The translations under genes and the position numbers were made by a program. Shown piece by piece: positions 1 to 8,102 of a DNA stretch of 64,000 nucleotides. The notes under the pieces are model-generated. The model was given only the letters and a program-made list of their open reading frames with translations. It was not told the origin of the DNA and ran no database searches. The DNA comes from Clostridiales bacterium (GTDB taxonomy: Bacteria > Bacillota > Clostridia > Oscillospirales > Oscillospiraceae): positions 62,001-126,000 of the forward strand of contig QALX01000001.1 in assembly GCA_003150485.1 (NCBI GenBank), in the 5' to 3' direction. Each line of letters opens with the position of its first letter. Position 1 is the first letter of the stretch.

Positions 1-510
1 GCCGCCGGTACGACAATTGACGACATCGTAAAACAGGCCAAAGTGGCCAAAGGGACATTTTACCTCTACTTTCACGATAAAAACTCCATCCTGGACGCTC
101 TGGTGTTCAACATCTGTCACCGGGTTTTTCGAACCGCCTGCGAAACCGTGGACGAACACCGGGCGGACAATCTGGCGGACAATGTGATCCATGTGGTGGA
201 TCACATCATTGAGTACTTTAAGCGAGATCCCCTGACCCTCTCCGTCGTCTGCCGCAATTTTGGCTGGAAGCCGGTTCTGGAGGCAGAACTCCAAGAATCC
301 GACGACCCCTTTCTGGAGCACATCCTCCTGGCCCTGAAAAACAGCCCGGAGATGAAGGGCCGGAGCGAATCCGACGTCATCAACCTGGTATATGTGCTAA
401 TGGAAATGGTCGGCTCGGTCTGTTACGCCTCCATCATCGAGCATGAGCCGGACAACATCGACAATATGAAGCCGGTACTGTACGAAGTGATCCGCAAAAG
501 TCTCTCCTGA
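1..510 (+). CDS. TetR/AcrR family transcriptional regulator (5' end missing)
   Basis: The reading frame is open from base 1, so the N-terminus lies outside the window. The first visible residues (TTIDDIVKQAKVAKGTFYLYF) are the recognition-helix half of a TetR helix-turn-helix, including the typical G-T-F-Y-x-Y-F ending. The remaining ~140 residues are the helical ligand-binding and dimerisation part, which is not recognisable as to ligand. The first in-frame start-like codon (GTG at 43) lies inside the HTH, so it is not the true start. The gene ends at a TGA just before a strong hairpin terminator. The regulated genes are unknown; TetR proteins often control adjacent genes, which would be to the left of this window. 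Confidence 0.85.
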   Translation, partial: AAGTTIDDIVKQAKVAKGTFYLYFHDKNSILDALVFNICHRVFRTACETVDEHRADNLADNVIHVVDHIIEYFKRDPLTLSVVCRNFGWKPVLEAELQESDDPFLEHILLALKNSPEMKGRSESDVINLVYVLMEMVGSVCYASIIEHEPDNIDNMKPVLYEVIRKSLS

Positions 511-525
511 GCCGCCGACAACGGC

Positions 526-565
526 AAAAAGCGGGACAACCCCTCTTAGGGTTGTCCCGCTTTTT
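526..565. terminator. Bidirectional intrinsic terminator between convergent genes
   Basis: A perfect 12-bp GC-rich stem (GCGGGACAACCC / GGGTTGTCCCGC) with a TCTTA loop is flanked by A5 on the left and T5 on the right, so it can end both the TetR gene (+) and the sortase operon (-). Confidence 0.9.
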
Positions 566-593
566 CTCGAACCACATGTGATTATTTCCCGGG

Positions 594-1346
594 TTATGTC
601 ACTCGCTTTGCCACCACGACAAAACGACCTTCCTCCTTGTGATAGGCGCAGGTGGACAGCGTCAGCAACTCGTCGCCGTACTCTGCCGTAACGCCGGTCT
701 GATACTGGGACCGGCGGGTGATCTGCTCCACATAGTCCTCAAAGTCCTCCTGGTCCCGGGCCTCGGTGAAGTCATAGTAGTGGAAGTGCTCGGTATCGTC
801 AGCGGCGTAAGCCTGCCCCCGGAACACGGAGAGCACCTGATACTCCCGATGTTCCCGAACCGTGTCGAAGACAATCGCTTTATGGGCGCGGTAAAATTTC
901 TCGTCCTCGTAGTTCTGGAGTTTGCCGAACATATTTCCGTTTTTCATGTGGTGACCATAAATAATCAGATTGTCCGACGGTTTTTCCGCATCACAGTTCT
1001 TCTCCAGAAACAGACATCCGGCGGAGGCGTACTCGCCGTTGAAATCCCGGTGCAGGTAGTATTCAGCGTCGTCCTTGCGCTGCATCACCGGATAGTCGAT
1101 GGGGGTATCTGAAATGGTCAGCCAGCCCACCATGTCGTGGTTTTCAGCGTACAAATCCGCGTAGCGCACCAAAATGCCGTCCTCGTTCACGGCATAAGGG
1201 TCCTCCTCGTTCAGCTGACCGCGCAGGGAGCCCACGGTCTTTTCCTGCTGGAACGCAGTCAGGTAATAGCTGCCCAGCCGCCAGGCACTGTAGAGAAACA
1301 CCCCGGCCAGCAGAACAAACAGCAGAATTTGAATGTTTTTTTTCAT
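594..1346 (-). CDS. Class B sortase
   Basis: 250 aa. Residues 5-28 form an N-terminal membrane anchor, followed by a sortase fold. The catalytic residues are visible: His in the IYGHHM motif (132/133), Cys233 in LSTCAYH and Arg241 in EGRFVVVAKR. The long insertion between His and Cys is the class B hallmark. Class B sortases covalently attach proteins carrying NPxTx-like signals to peptidoglycan or pilin partners. No such C-terminal signal was found in any protein of this window, so its substrate is elsewhere or unusual. The ATG overlaps the stop of the upstream hydrolase gene (ATGA), so the two are translationally coupled. Sortase identity is secure; substrate is unknown. Confidence 0.92.
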   Translation of the reverse strand: MKKNIQILLFVLLAGVFLYSAWRLGSYYLTAFQQEKTVGSLRGQLNEEDPYAVNEDGILVRYADLYAENHDMVGWLTISDTPIDYPVMQRKDDAEYYLHRDFNGEYASAGCLFLEKNCDAEKPSDNLIIYGHHMKNGNMFGKLQNYEDEKFYRAHKAIVFDTVREHREYQVLSVFRGQAYAADDTEHFHYYDFTEARDQEDFEDYVEQITRRSQYQTGVTAEYGDELLTLSTCAYHKEEGRFVVVAKRVT

Positions 1347-2326
1347 TGCTTTCCCCCCTCCTCACAGTCATACTTTTCAAAAAACCGGGCGAGCTTCTCC
1401 CGGTACTGGTCGCCGCCCAGCAGATAGCTCTGAATATGCCGGGCGCCCTCCACCAGCAGCAGCTCCTTTTCCGCCCGGCAGGCTTGGTAATTGCGCAGGG
1501 TGTTGGACACCGGCACAAACCGGTCCTCAGTCCCATGGACAAAGAGCACTGGCGTCCGATTGGTCTCCATGGCCTTCAGGGTGGAGTATGCCCGATAGGA
1601 GTACCCGGCCCGGCGCCGGCACATCTGGTCGGCCACAAACAGAAAGGGCTGCCTGGGCAAATGCCACCAGTCCCTCAGAGTGGTAGCAATCTGTTCCTCC
1701 GGCGACAGAAAACCGCAGTCGGCGATGATTCCCCGGACCTGCTTCGGCAGTGCAAAGCCCGAGGCCATCAGCACCGTAGCCGCCCCCTGAGAACAGCCTA
1801 GCAGATAGATTGGCATCCCCGCCGGTTCGCGGCGCTGGAGATAGCTCACCCACGCCAGACAGTCATAGCGCTCCAGCACCCCGAACCCCAGGTACTTTCC
1901 CTCACTGGCCCCGTGGCCCCGCTGGTCCACAAAGAGCAGGTTGCACCGCTGTTCCTGTAAAAAGGGACCGAAGGGGCTCATATCCCCTTCCCAGCTGCCC
2001 CGCCAGCCGTGGACCAGCAACACAGTCCGCTCCGCCCCGGCGCAGGGCAGATAATACCCCACCAGACGCAGGTTATCCCGGCTCTGGATCGACACGCACT
2101 CAAAGGACTGGGCCGCCCTCCATGTCTCCGCGGCCTGGGCCGCCTGCTGAAGCTGGCGCTGCCGCAGCGTTGGCGGATGGGCAGTCTTCTTTTTGCGCGG
2201 CGCCTTCCGCTGGAAACGCGCTTCCATGCCCACCCGGAACAGATAGCTGCACACGAAATAGAGTAACAAACACAGTATTACTGCCACAACGGCCGCTGCC
2301 AGAACAATGTTCCCCACAGTCATCAA
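1343..2326 (-). CDS. Membrane-anchored alpha/beta hydrolase
   Basis: 327 aa. A strong hydrophobic segment (residues 7-30) anchors the protein, followed by a basic linker. The hydrolase core shows the oxyanion motif HGW (106-108), the nucleophile elbow GCSQG with Ser179, Asp268 in HGTEDRFVP and His297 in GARHIQS. This is the Ser-Asp-His triad of the prolyl-oligopeptidase/acylaminoacyl-peptidase-like esterase branch (BAAT/YqiK-like). The substrate cannot be told from sequence. It is first of a two-gene unit with sortase B, overlapping it by 4 nt. The pairing suggests a cell-envelope role, but that is inference. Confidence 0.85.
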   Translation of the reverse strand: MMTVGNIVLAAAVVAVILCLLLYFVCSYLFRVGMEARFQRKAPRKKKTAHPPTLRQRQLQQAAQAAETWRAAQSFECVSIQSRDNLRLVGYYLPCAGAERTVLLVHGWRGSWEGDMSPFGPFLQEQRCNLLFVDQRGHGASEGKYLGFGVLERYDCLAWVSYLQRREPAGMPIYLLGCSQGAATVLMASGFALPKQVRGIIADCGFLSPEEQIATTLRDWWHLPRQPFLFVADQMCRRRAGYSYRAYSTLKAMETNRTPVLFVHGTEDRFVPVSNTLRNYQACRAEKELLLVEGARHIQSYLLGGDQYREKLARFFEKYDCEEGGKQ

Positions 2327-2440
2327 GCATCCCTTCTGTTTCCCCTGGTTTTTCCCGTACTTCTGCCGGGATTCTGTAAATTGTATCAGAGTTTCCTGCG
2401 GCCCGCAAGCCTATTCTCAGTGCAGCCGCCGCAAACGGAA

Positions 2441-2466
2441 ACGCCCGGCGAAGGTTCACCGGGCGT
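2441..2466 (-). terminator. Terminator of the B12 acquisition operon
   Basis: Inverted repeat ACGCCCGG / CCGGGCGT lies 22 bases past the toroid-protein stop codon and, read on the minus strand, is followed by TTTCCGTTT. The T tract is imperfect. Confidence 0.65.
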
Positions 2467-2487
2467 CTGATGGGAGAAATCCCCCGC

Positions 2488-4797
2488 TTATCTGTTGATT
2501 TTGACCGTCTTTGCGCTGCTCCAGCCGGAGTAATACATTGTGCCGGAAACTTTTTTGTAGCCTCTGATGCGCACATAATATCGCTTCTTTTTGGTCAGTC
2601 TGGAGAGGGTTTTGGACGTACTCTTATAGCCTTTGACGGTTACCGTCCGGCTGTTCTTTCCGCTTTTGCCGGTGTAGTACTGAATCTGATACCCGCTGAC
2701 GGTGGTGTTTCGCTTCCACTTGACCGACAGCTTTCTGCTCCTGACGTTTTTCACGCTGGAGAGGGCGGTCTTTTTCGGCACGATCTTGAAGTGGATGATT
2801 TTCGTGCCGACATAGCCGCCTTTGCCCTTGAGGGTAATCTTGCCCATGCCCACAGATTTGTTGCTGGAATAGGTGATGCTGTAGTCGGTGCCGACCTTAA
2901 GAATCCTGCTGCCGTCTTTCACCGTGACCCTGGGTCTCAGACTCCCGCCCGTATAGGTCTGGCTGGAAACACTGCTGTAAGTCAGCTTACTCATCGGCTT
3001 TTTGCCGATGCTCCAGGTCAGCGTTACATCGGCCGTGCTGCCGTCCGACCAGGCAGTATTGACCCGATCGTTGAGGGATGCGGTCACGGTGTAAGTCCCC
3101 ACCCCAGTGGCGGAGGTGGTGCCGGAGAGGGTGTAGAAATCACTTTTAGTGATCTTGACCGTCTGCTTGCTCCCAGTATAGGCGTAGCTGCCCAGGACCC
3201 TGGGTTTGGCCACGGAAATCGTCTCCCGCTCCACATCGGTCAGGTCAAATAGACCGTTCTCCCCGGCGCTCAGCCGCTGATAGGCGCCCATGGCCATCAG
3301 GCCCTCATAGGTGGCCATACCGTTGAGCTCACCATTGTAGGTGAACCCTTCTTCCACCAGATAGTGGTCCAGCATATACCGCACCAGCTTGTCCAGTTTG
3401 TCCCCGGACTGCCCCAGGGTACACTTAGCAATCACCCCATAGGCGTCGTTGCAGCTGTTGCCATAGTTGCCTTCGCCGCTCACCTGGCCCTCCACATAGG
3501 AGAGCCCCGCCTGATACATCTTCCTGGCCGCGGCGTTGTGCTCCTGATACGGATGCAGGGCAATCAGTGCCATATGGGTCATATCTACATCGCTGGCGCT
3601 CCAGCTTGCAGAGAAAAAGAAGCCGCCGTCGTCATTCTGGTACTGGGCCATCGTCTCAATCAGGCTGTCCCGGTAGCCCTCCGGCGCAGTGTAATCGCCG
3701 CTGTCCAGGGCGATCAAGGCCCAGATCAGATCGTTAGAAGAATAGCCCGCACTTCCATTCGGGTTCCCATACAACCACTGGGTCAGGTTTTCACCGCAGA
3801 AGTCGGTAACGTCCATCCCCACCGCGGTCAGGGCCAGGATGACCCGCTCAATGGTGGTGGGGACAGTGTCGCGGCTCAGGCTGCCGCTCTTTACTGCCTG
3901 TTCCACGCTGGCCACATAGTTCCGAATATCGGCATCTCTGGTGGTCCAGCCCTCCGTACCGGACAGGGCACGCACCCGGCCCAACAGAGCCCACTCGTTT
4001 TTATAGGTACATTCGCTGCCCTGATAGCCGGAGACGCAGTTGGCCACCGCCTGTTTCACACCGTCGCTGAGGCCCGTCTCGGTGACTGTCACCGTGCAGA
4101 CCGGCGGCACCAGGATGGCGTCGTTGCCATAGGCCGAGATCACATAGGTCCCCGCCTCCGGGAAGGAGAGGGTCACGCTTCCGTCGCTGCCGGTGGACTG
4201 GTTCAGCTCCTGGAAGGCGCCTGCCGTATCCCAGTATCCCACAGACGCGTTCGCCACCGGCGCGGACATCGGGTTCCAGTCGCTGTCATAGCCCGTACCA
4301 CTCAGGTGCAGCGTCAGCGTCTGGCCGGTCTTCACCGCCGCAGTGTTCTGATCGAAATAACCGTATTGGTCAGACCAGCCCTCCTGATCGGCGTAGACAA
4401 AGGCGGTCAGGTAGTCCCCGTCGGAGACTGTGTCCGCTGTCACGCCATTGGGGATCGCCTCGTTGTTGCGGTAAAAGCCGCCAACGCCCTCGGCCTCTCC
4501 CCACAGCTCCGTACAATAGTTTTCTGCCGCGGCGTAGCCGGAATCCGGCCCCTCATAGTAAGCGCTATGGGCGGCAACCATGGCCTCATCGTAGGAGAAC
4601 GAACCGTTCCCGTCCAGATCGGACACCTTCACCGGCACCTGAGCCATCAGGGTGTGATTCTTCCCCACTGGGATCGCACCCTGATTACTGATGGTCACAT
4701 GGACCGTGATCAGGTCTGCCGCCGCCAGCGCCGTAGTGGGCAGCAGGGACAGCCCAAAGCACGAAGCCAACAGCAGGGATAACAACCTCTTTTTCAC
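2488..4797 (-). CDS. Secreted alpha/alpha-toroid protein, intrinsic-factor-like B12 capture candidate
   Basis: 769 aa with a Sec signal peptide (cleavage near ALA-A, residue ~25). Residues ~27-165 look like a beta-grasp domain of DUF4430 type (YDEAMVAAH start, DGDYLTAFVY end), and ~165-240 are Ig-like. Residues ~245-520 form a helical repeat region of the prenyltransferase/terpene-cyclase toroid fold, with repeated NDLIWALIALDSG- and DMTHMALIAL-type helices and the QNDDGGFFF turn. Residues ~530-670 are two Ig-like repeats, and a fibronectin type III domain ends the protein without an LPxTG-type signal. The start is GTG with GGAGG 7 nt upstream. Animal intrinsic factor and transcobalamin combine the same toroid with a DUF4430-like beta domain (established). 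The cobalamin riboswitch directly upstream supports a corrinoid-related role. Binding itself is inference. Confidence 0.75.
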   Translation of the reverse strand: MKKRLLSLLLASCFGLSLLPTTALAAADLITVHVTISNQGAIPVGKNHTLMAQVPVKVSDLDGNGSFSYDEAMVAAHSAYYEGPDSGYAAAENYCTELWGEAEGVGGFYRNNEAIPNGVTADTVSDGDYLTAFVYADQEGWSDQYGYFDQNTAAVKTGQTLTLHLSGTGYDSDWNPMSAPVANASVGYWDTAGAFQELNQSTGSDGSVTLSFPEAGTYVISAYGNDAILVPPVCTVTVTETGLSDGVKQAVANCVSGYQGSECTYKNEWALLGRVRALSGTEGWTTRDADIRNYVASVEQAVKSGSLSRDTVPTTIERVILALTAVGMDVTDFCGENLTQWLYGNPNGSAGYSSNDLIWALIALDSGDYTAPEGYRDSLIETMAQYQNDDGGFFFSASWSASDVDMTHMALIALHPYQEHNAAARKMYQAGLSYVEGQVSGEGNYGNSCNDAYGVIAKCTLGQSGDKLDKLVRYMLDHYLVEEGFTYNGELNGMATYEGLMAMGAYQRLSAGENGLFDLTDVERETISVAKPRVLGSYAYTGSKQTVKITKSDFYTLSGTTSATGVGTYTVTASLNDRVNTAWSDGSTADVTLTWSIGKKPMSKLTYSSVSSQTYTGGSLRPRVTVKDGSRILKVGTDYSITYSSNKSVGMGKITLKGKGGYVGTKIIHFKIVPKKTALSSVKNVRSRKLSVKWKRNTTVSGYQIQYYTGKSGKNSRTVTVKGYKSTSKTLSRLTKKKRYYVRIRGYKKVSGTMYYSGWSSAKTVKINR

Positions 4798-4862
4798 GTT
4801 TTTTCCTCCATTTCTCTGGTATTATCACCATTTGTTCTATCTCAACTCCCATGGGAGGTGAA

Positions 4863-5045
4863 ACCAAAACAGACGGCCGGAAAAACGTGCCCTCGCCAGC
4901 GTCTGCCGGGCGGCTCTGTTTCGAGTTCCGGCCGAAACAGGATGGCAGCGCCCACGTATCTGACTTATCCCCAGTTCGGGGCTTCACAGTGACCGACTCG
5001 CCGGGCTTTTCACCCGATTCCGTGTTCCGCTTTTGGCGGACGGCG
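4863..5045 (-). promoter_or_regulatory. Second cobalamin riboswitch, inside the operon
   Basis: Read on the minus strand, the order of conserved blocks is GGGTGAAAAGCCCG (5002-5015), CACTGTGAAGC (4981-4991) and AAGTCAGATACGTGGGCGC (4948-4966). A P13-like hairpin with CTGTTTC/GAAACAG arms (about 4916-4940) follows. These match the B12-box core and J6/3-type elements of the AdoCbl-class aptamer. Downstream, CAGACG/CGTCTG arms (about 4870-4902) followed by TTTTGG could be the expression platform. It lies between the DUF4430 gene stop and the toroid gene start. No clear promoter is seen in the short gap, so it probably gates readthrough transcription or translation of the last gene. Confidence 0.85.
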
Positions 5046-5074
5046 CTCCATCTTCTCTTTTCTTTTCCCAGGGG

Positions 5075-6487
5075 CTATCTCACATCGCTGCCCAGCCCCT
5101 GGCAGGTGTAGCTCCAGACGATCCTGTCGCCGTCCTGCAACTTGCAGCTGCTGCACCCGTACTTTGGCGACGTTCCGTTGACGGTGTAGACCCACCCGGA
5201 CTGTCTGCCGCAGTCAAACTCGTACAGGTGCCCGATCCCCTCTACGTAATAGCTTCCATAGCCGCCGGAGTAGGATACCTCCAGCTGGACCCCCGCCGCC
5301 TTACAGGTGCGAACCAGTACATCGTAGACTGTTTCCCCCTCACAGAAGGAGACCGTTGTCTTTTTTAAAATCACGCCATCGGAGGGGACATAGCCCCGTT
5401 TGGACTCCTTCAGCTCGTCCATATGGTCCAGCAGCGTCTTGCACTCGATGTAGATGGTGCAGCTGCCGCCGCTCTCTGTGGCGGGCTCCTCCTCCTTTTT
5501 CTCGGAGGAATCCGCCTTTTGCTGTCCCTCCGCTTTTTTCTGCTCTTCCGCCTTCCTTTTTTCCTCAGCCGCTCGCTTCTTTTTCTCGGTCGCTCGGGCA
5601 GCCTGTTCCGCCTCGGCTTTCTTCTCCTGTTCCTCCTTCTCCGATGAGGCGCTGGACTCCGCCGCTTCGGACTGCTCGGGCAGCTCCTCTGCTGCCGGTT
5701 CCTCCTGCTTTTCCACCGTTTCTTTCTCGTTCTGTTCCTTCAGCTCGGCCTCCAGCGCAGCCTGGGCCGCTTTCTCCCGACGCCGGATTTCACCGCGGAG
5801 CTCCTTCGGCGTCATCCACAGGCCGTCATATTCCACGGCACAGGCCAGGGAAAAATCACTGAGGTCAGCCAGCGCCAGGGTTTGGCGCACCGGAGCGCCC
5901 CAGCGCCCGCCGTCACAGGGGACACTAACCCGTTCCCCCGGCGAAAGGGAGACCGCCGCACTGTCGCCGCCGGTAAACCGGACGTCTCCAGAGAACATGT
6001 CCAGGGTCAGCGCCTCCCCCGTCACCGTCAGGCTCACGGTACCGGCATCCACCTGGGCCAACTGGTTCCCCACCACCAGGCAGAGTGCGGTCTCACAGTG
6101 TCCAAAAAGCGCTCCCCCGGTCAGGGTCAGCTGGGGGTCTCCCCCCTCTGTCTCCCCCACCAGGAAGGCGGAGCCCTCCCCGCAGCGCACCTTACAGCCC
6201 TCTCCCGTGAGGGTGGCGCTCCCGTGGCCTTTCAAGGTGACTTGGTCGCCGGTCTGGAGGCTTTCGCCGTCCTTGAGCTGATAGGAGACGCCCTTCCGCT
6301 GGACCAGGACGGCCCCTGTCAGCACCTCCGCCCGCAGGGCCAAAGGGTGCTTTTCCACTTCCTCCGCCTGGGAGCTGGGAAACCACCCCCGGATGCGGCC
6401 CACGGCAAAGAAACCGCCTGCCGCCCCCGCCACAATCAGCAGCGCCATAACGCCGCCCAGCAGCCGTCGCATCGTTTTTTTCTTCAT
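5075..6487 (-). CDS. Membrane-anchored FecR-like / coiled-coil / DUF4430 protein
   Basis: 470 aa. A basic N-terminus and one membrane segment (residues ~9-30) are followed by a FecR-like beta region (~55-200; AVLVQRKG, GESLQTGDQVTL, GSATLTG). A highly charged Glu/Lys/Ala stalk (~230-335) follows, then a C-terminal DUF4430 domain (~341-465). The latter shows GETVYDVLVRTC, SGWVYTVNG and LQDGDRIVWSY, the signature of the beta-grasp domain also found at the C-terminus of transcobalamin and intrinsic factor. Cysteines at 426, 445 and 448 may form disulfides. The arrangement suggests an extracytoplasmic domain held on a stalk above the ECF transporter. It starts 7 nt after the T-component gene. A role in corrinoid handover is inferred. 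Confidence 0.82.
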   Translation of the reverse strand: MKKKTMRRLLGGVMALLIVAGAAGGFFAVGRIRGWFPSSQAEEVEKHPLALRAEVLTGAVLVQRKGVSYQLKDGESLQTGDQVTLKGHGSATLTGEGCKVRCGEGSAFLVGETEGGDPQLTLTGGALFGHCETALCLVVGNQLAQVDAGTVSLTVTGEALTLDMFSGDVRFTGGDSAAVSLSPGERVSVPCDGGRWGAPVRQTLALADLSDFSLACAVEYDGLWMTPKELRGEIRRREKAAQAALEAELKEQNEKETVEKQEEPAAEELPEQSEAAESSASSEKEEQEKKAEAEQAARATEKKKRAAEEKRKAEEQKKAEGQQKADSSEKKEEEPATESGGSCTIYIECKTLLDHMDELKESKRGYVPSDGVILKKTTVSFCEGETVYDVLVRTCKAAGVQLEVSYSGGYGSYYVEGIGHLYEFDCGRQSGWVYTVNGTSPKYGCSSCKLQDGDRIVWSYTCQGLGSDVR

Positions 6488-6493
6488 CCTCTG

Positions 6494-7378
6494 TCACCAG
6501 ATCCCTTCCAAGGTCCGCGCCATCCTCCGCTGGTCTCTCCTGCGGCTCAGCGCCATGAGCAGCTCCAGCTCCACTGGCAGCAGGGCAAACACCAGATATG
6601 CCACATAAAAAAGTACACTGACTGGGGTGATCTGATTCACAACCAGCACCGGGTCATACCAGGCCCGGGTCTGGTTCAGGGCCCAGCCACAGAGCAGGAT
6701 TACAATTCCCCAGCTCTCAACGGTGAGTAGCACCCGGTCCCCATGGCCCATCCAGCGGCAGGCGTAGCTGGTCCTGTGCCGGAGGGAGTAGCCCCGGCAG
6801 GTCATGGAGCGGGCGGCCCCCCCCAGGCTGTCCAGTGCCCAGGTCAGCACCATGCTCTCCCGCCGCAGCCCCTCCCGCAGGCCGTTTTTCCGACCTAAGC
6901 AGGTCCGGGTCTCCCGAATCCCCCGGCGCCGGCAACCCATCCGGGGCGCCAGGCGCAACAGAATCGTGATGTACAGGGACAGGTGGGGGGCAACACGCCC
7001 CAGCAGCCCCACAATTTTGTCCACCGGCACCAGCCGGAACAAACAGCCGCACCACAGCAGAGCCGCCGTCACCCGGACCCACAGGGTGGCACTGTACACC
7101 AATCCCTCCAGGGTCACCGGGTTGCCCCAGAGCTCCCCCCAGAGCACGGTGTCCCCAAAGCGGCAGAACAGCGCCGCCCAGAGGAACACCACGCCGCCCG
7201 CTGTGGCAGTCCAGCCCAGCCGCTTCCACAGCCCGTCCCGGAACAGAAACCCTGTCACAACAACCGCCGTCCCCAGTGACAGGGCCAGAAATACCGGCTG
7301 CTGAAACCAGCCGGTAAAGGCCAGCATGGCGGCAAAATAGAGGGCGATGACGCCGGGGTGACAGCTCTCAATCCGCAT
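6494..7378 (-). CDS. ECF transporter T component (energy-coupling transmembrane protein)
   Basis: 294 aa from the ATG at 7378, which has GGAG 9 nt upstream; a GTG at 7399 is an alternative. The protein has several hydrophobic helices and the C-terminal cytoplasmic coupling region typical of EcfT/CbiQ. This includes the paired Ala-Arg-Gly-type motifs in degenerate form (RAARSMTCRGYS near residues ~205-215, SMTCRGY). It couples the two ATPase domains to the substrate-binding S protein. It overlaps the S-component gene by 11 nt and is followed after 7 nt by the DUF4430 gene, so the five genes are one transcription unit. Confidence 0.85.
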   Translation of the reverse strand: MRIESCHPGVIALYFAAMLAFTGWFQQPVFLALSLGTAVVVTGFLFRDGLWKRLGWTATAGGVVFLWAALFCRFGDTVLWGELWGNPVTLEGLVYSATLWVRVTAALLWCGCLFRLVPVDKIVGLLGRVAPHLSLYITILLRLAPRMGCRRRGIRETRTCLGRKNGLREGLRRESMVLTWALDSLGGAARSMTCRGYSLRHRTSYACRWMGHGDRVLLTVESWGIVILLCGWALNQTRAWYDPVLVVNQITPVSVLFYVAYLVFALLPVELELLMALSRRRDQRRMARTLEGIW

Positions 7379-8102
7379 CCCGCAACGCTCCTTCTCCACG
7401 GTCCAGGCCGTACTTCAGCTGAACCCGATCCAGCTTTTCCAGCATCAGCGGACCGGCCACAAAGAGGAAAAACGCCGTGGCCCCTGCGTGAATCCCGTTC
7501 ACCGGAAGACCGGCCAGATAGACTGCGGCGGCAGACGCCGGCGTCACCTGGGCGGCCATCAGGAACAGCGTGCTGGTGTCCAGCAGCGGCCCCACGGGAA
7601 ACAGCACACAGACTGCCCCAAACAGGGCCATCGGGATGCGCTTCCGGGGCATCCTTCCCGGCCGGAAGATCACTCCGGCCAGCAGTCCCGCCAGGCCGTA
7701 GGCAAACATCTGCCATGGCGTCCACGCCCCTTGGCCAAAGTAAAAGTTGCTGACAAACAGGCTCATGGCCCCGCACAGGAACCCCGCCCGGCCGCCAAAG
7801 GCTGCACCGGCCAGGATAATCAGCGCCGTCACCGGCTTGAAGAAGGGCACGGCGGCAAAGACCATCCGCCCCGCCACCGTCACCGCGCACAGGACCGCCA
7901 GCAGCACCAGCTCCTGCGCCGGCGGCTTTTCCCGCTCAAAGGAGAGGAAAAAGGCGCCCATTCCCCCCGTCAGCACAATCAGGCTGACCAGATAGTAGTT
8001 TTTCGCCGCCCAGTGCCAGCTCAGCACCACCAGCAGCACCGCCGCAGCCACCAGAAACAGGCCGGAACACCACTGCTTCCAAGTCATCTTTTCCCGTTGC
8101 AC
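7368..8102 (-). CDS. ECF transporter S component, predicted cobalamin-specific (CbrT-like)
   Basis: 244 aa, six or more hydrophobic helices. The central segment, with GRMVFAAVPFFKPVTALIIL, GFLCGAMSLFVSNFYFGQGAWTPWQMFAYGLAGLLAG, is the ECF S-component fold and resembles CbrT-type cobalamin proteins and related uncharacterised S proteins. The GTG start at 8102 has AGGAGG 10 nt upstream. The alternative ATG at 8087 would give an ATGA overlap with the ATPase gene but lacks an SD at proper distance. Substrate is assigned from the cobalamin riboswitch at the head of the operon (established logic), not from the binding residues. Confidence 0.82.
   Translation of the reverse strand: MQREKMTWKQWCSGLFLVAAAVLLVVLSWHWAAKNYYLVSLIVLTGGMGAFFLSFEREKPPAQELVLLAVLCAVTVAGRMVFAAVPFFKPVTALIILAGAAFGGRAGFLCGAMSLFVSNFYFGQGAWTPWQMFAYGLAGLLAGVIFRPGRMPRKRIPMALFGAVCVLFPVGPLLDTSTLFLMAAQVTPASAAAVYLAGLPVNGIHAGATAFFLFVAGPLMLEKLDRVQLKYGLDRGEGALRDAD

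Noticed and set aside
2488..4797. LPxTG/NPxTN sorting signal in the toroid protein, to link it with the sortase at 594-1346
   Set aside because: The C-terminus ends in a fibronectin type III strand (SAKTVKINR) with no sorting motif, hydrophobic helix or basic tail of the right type.
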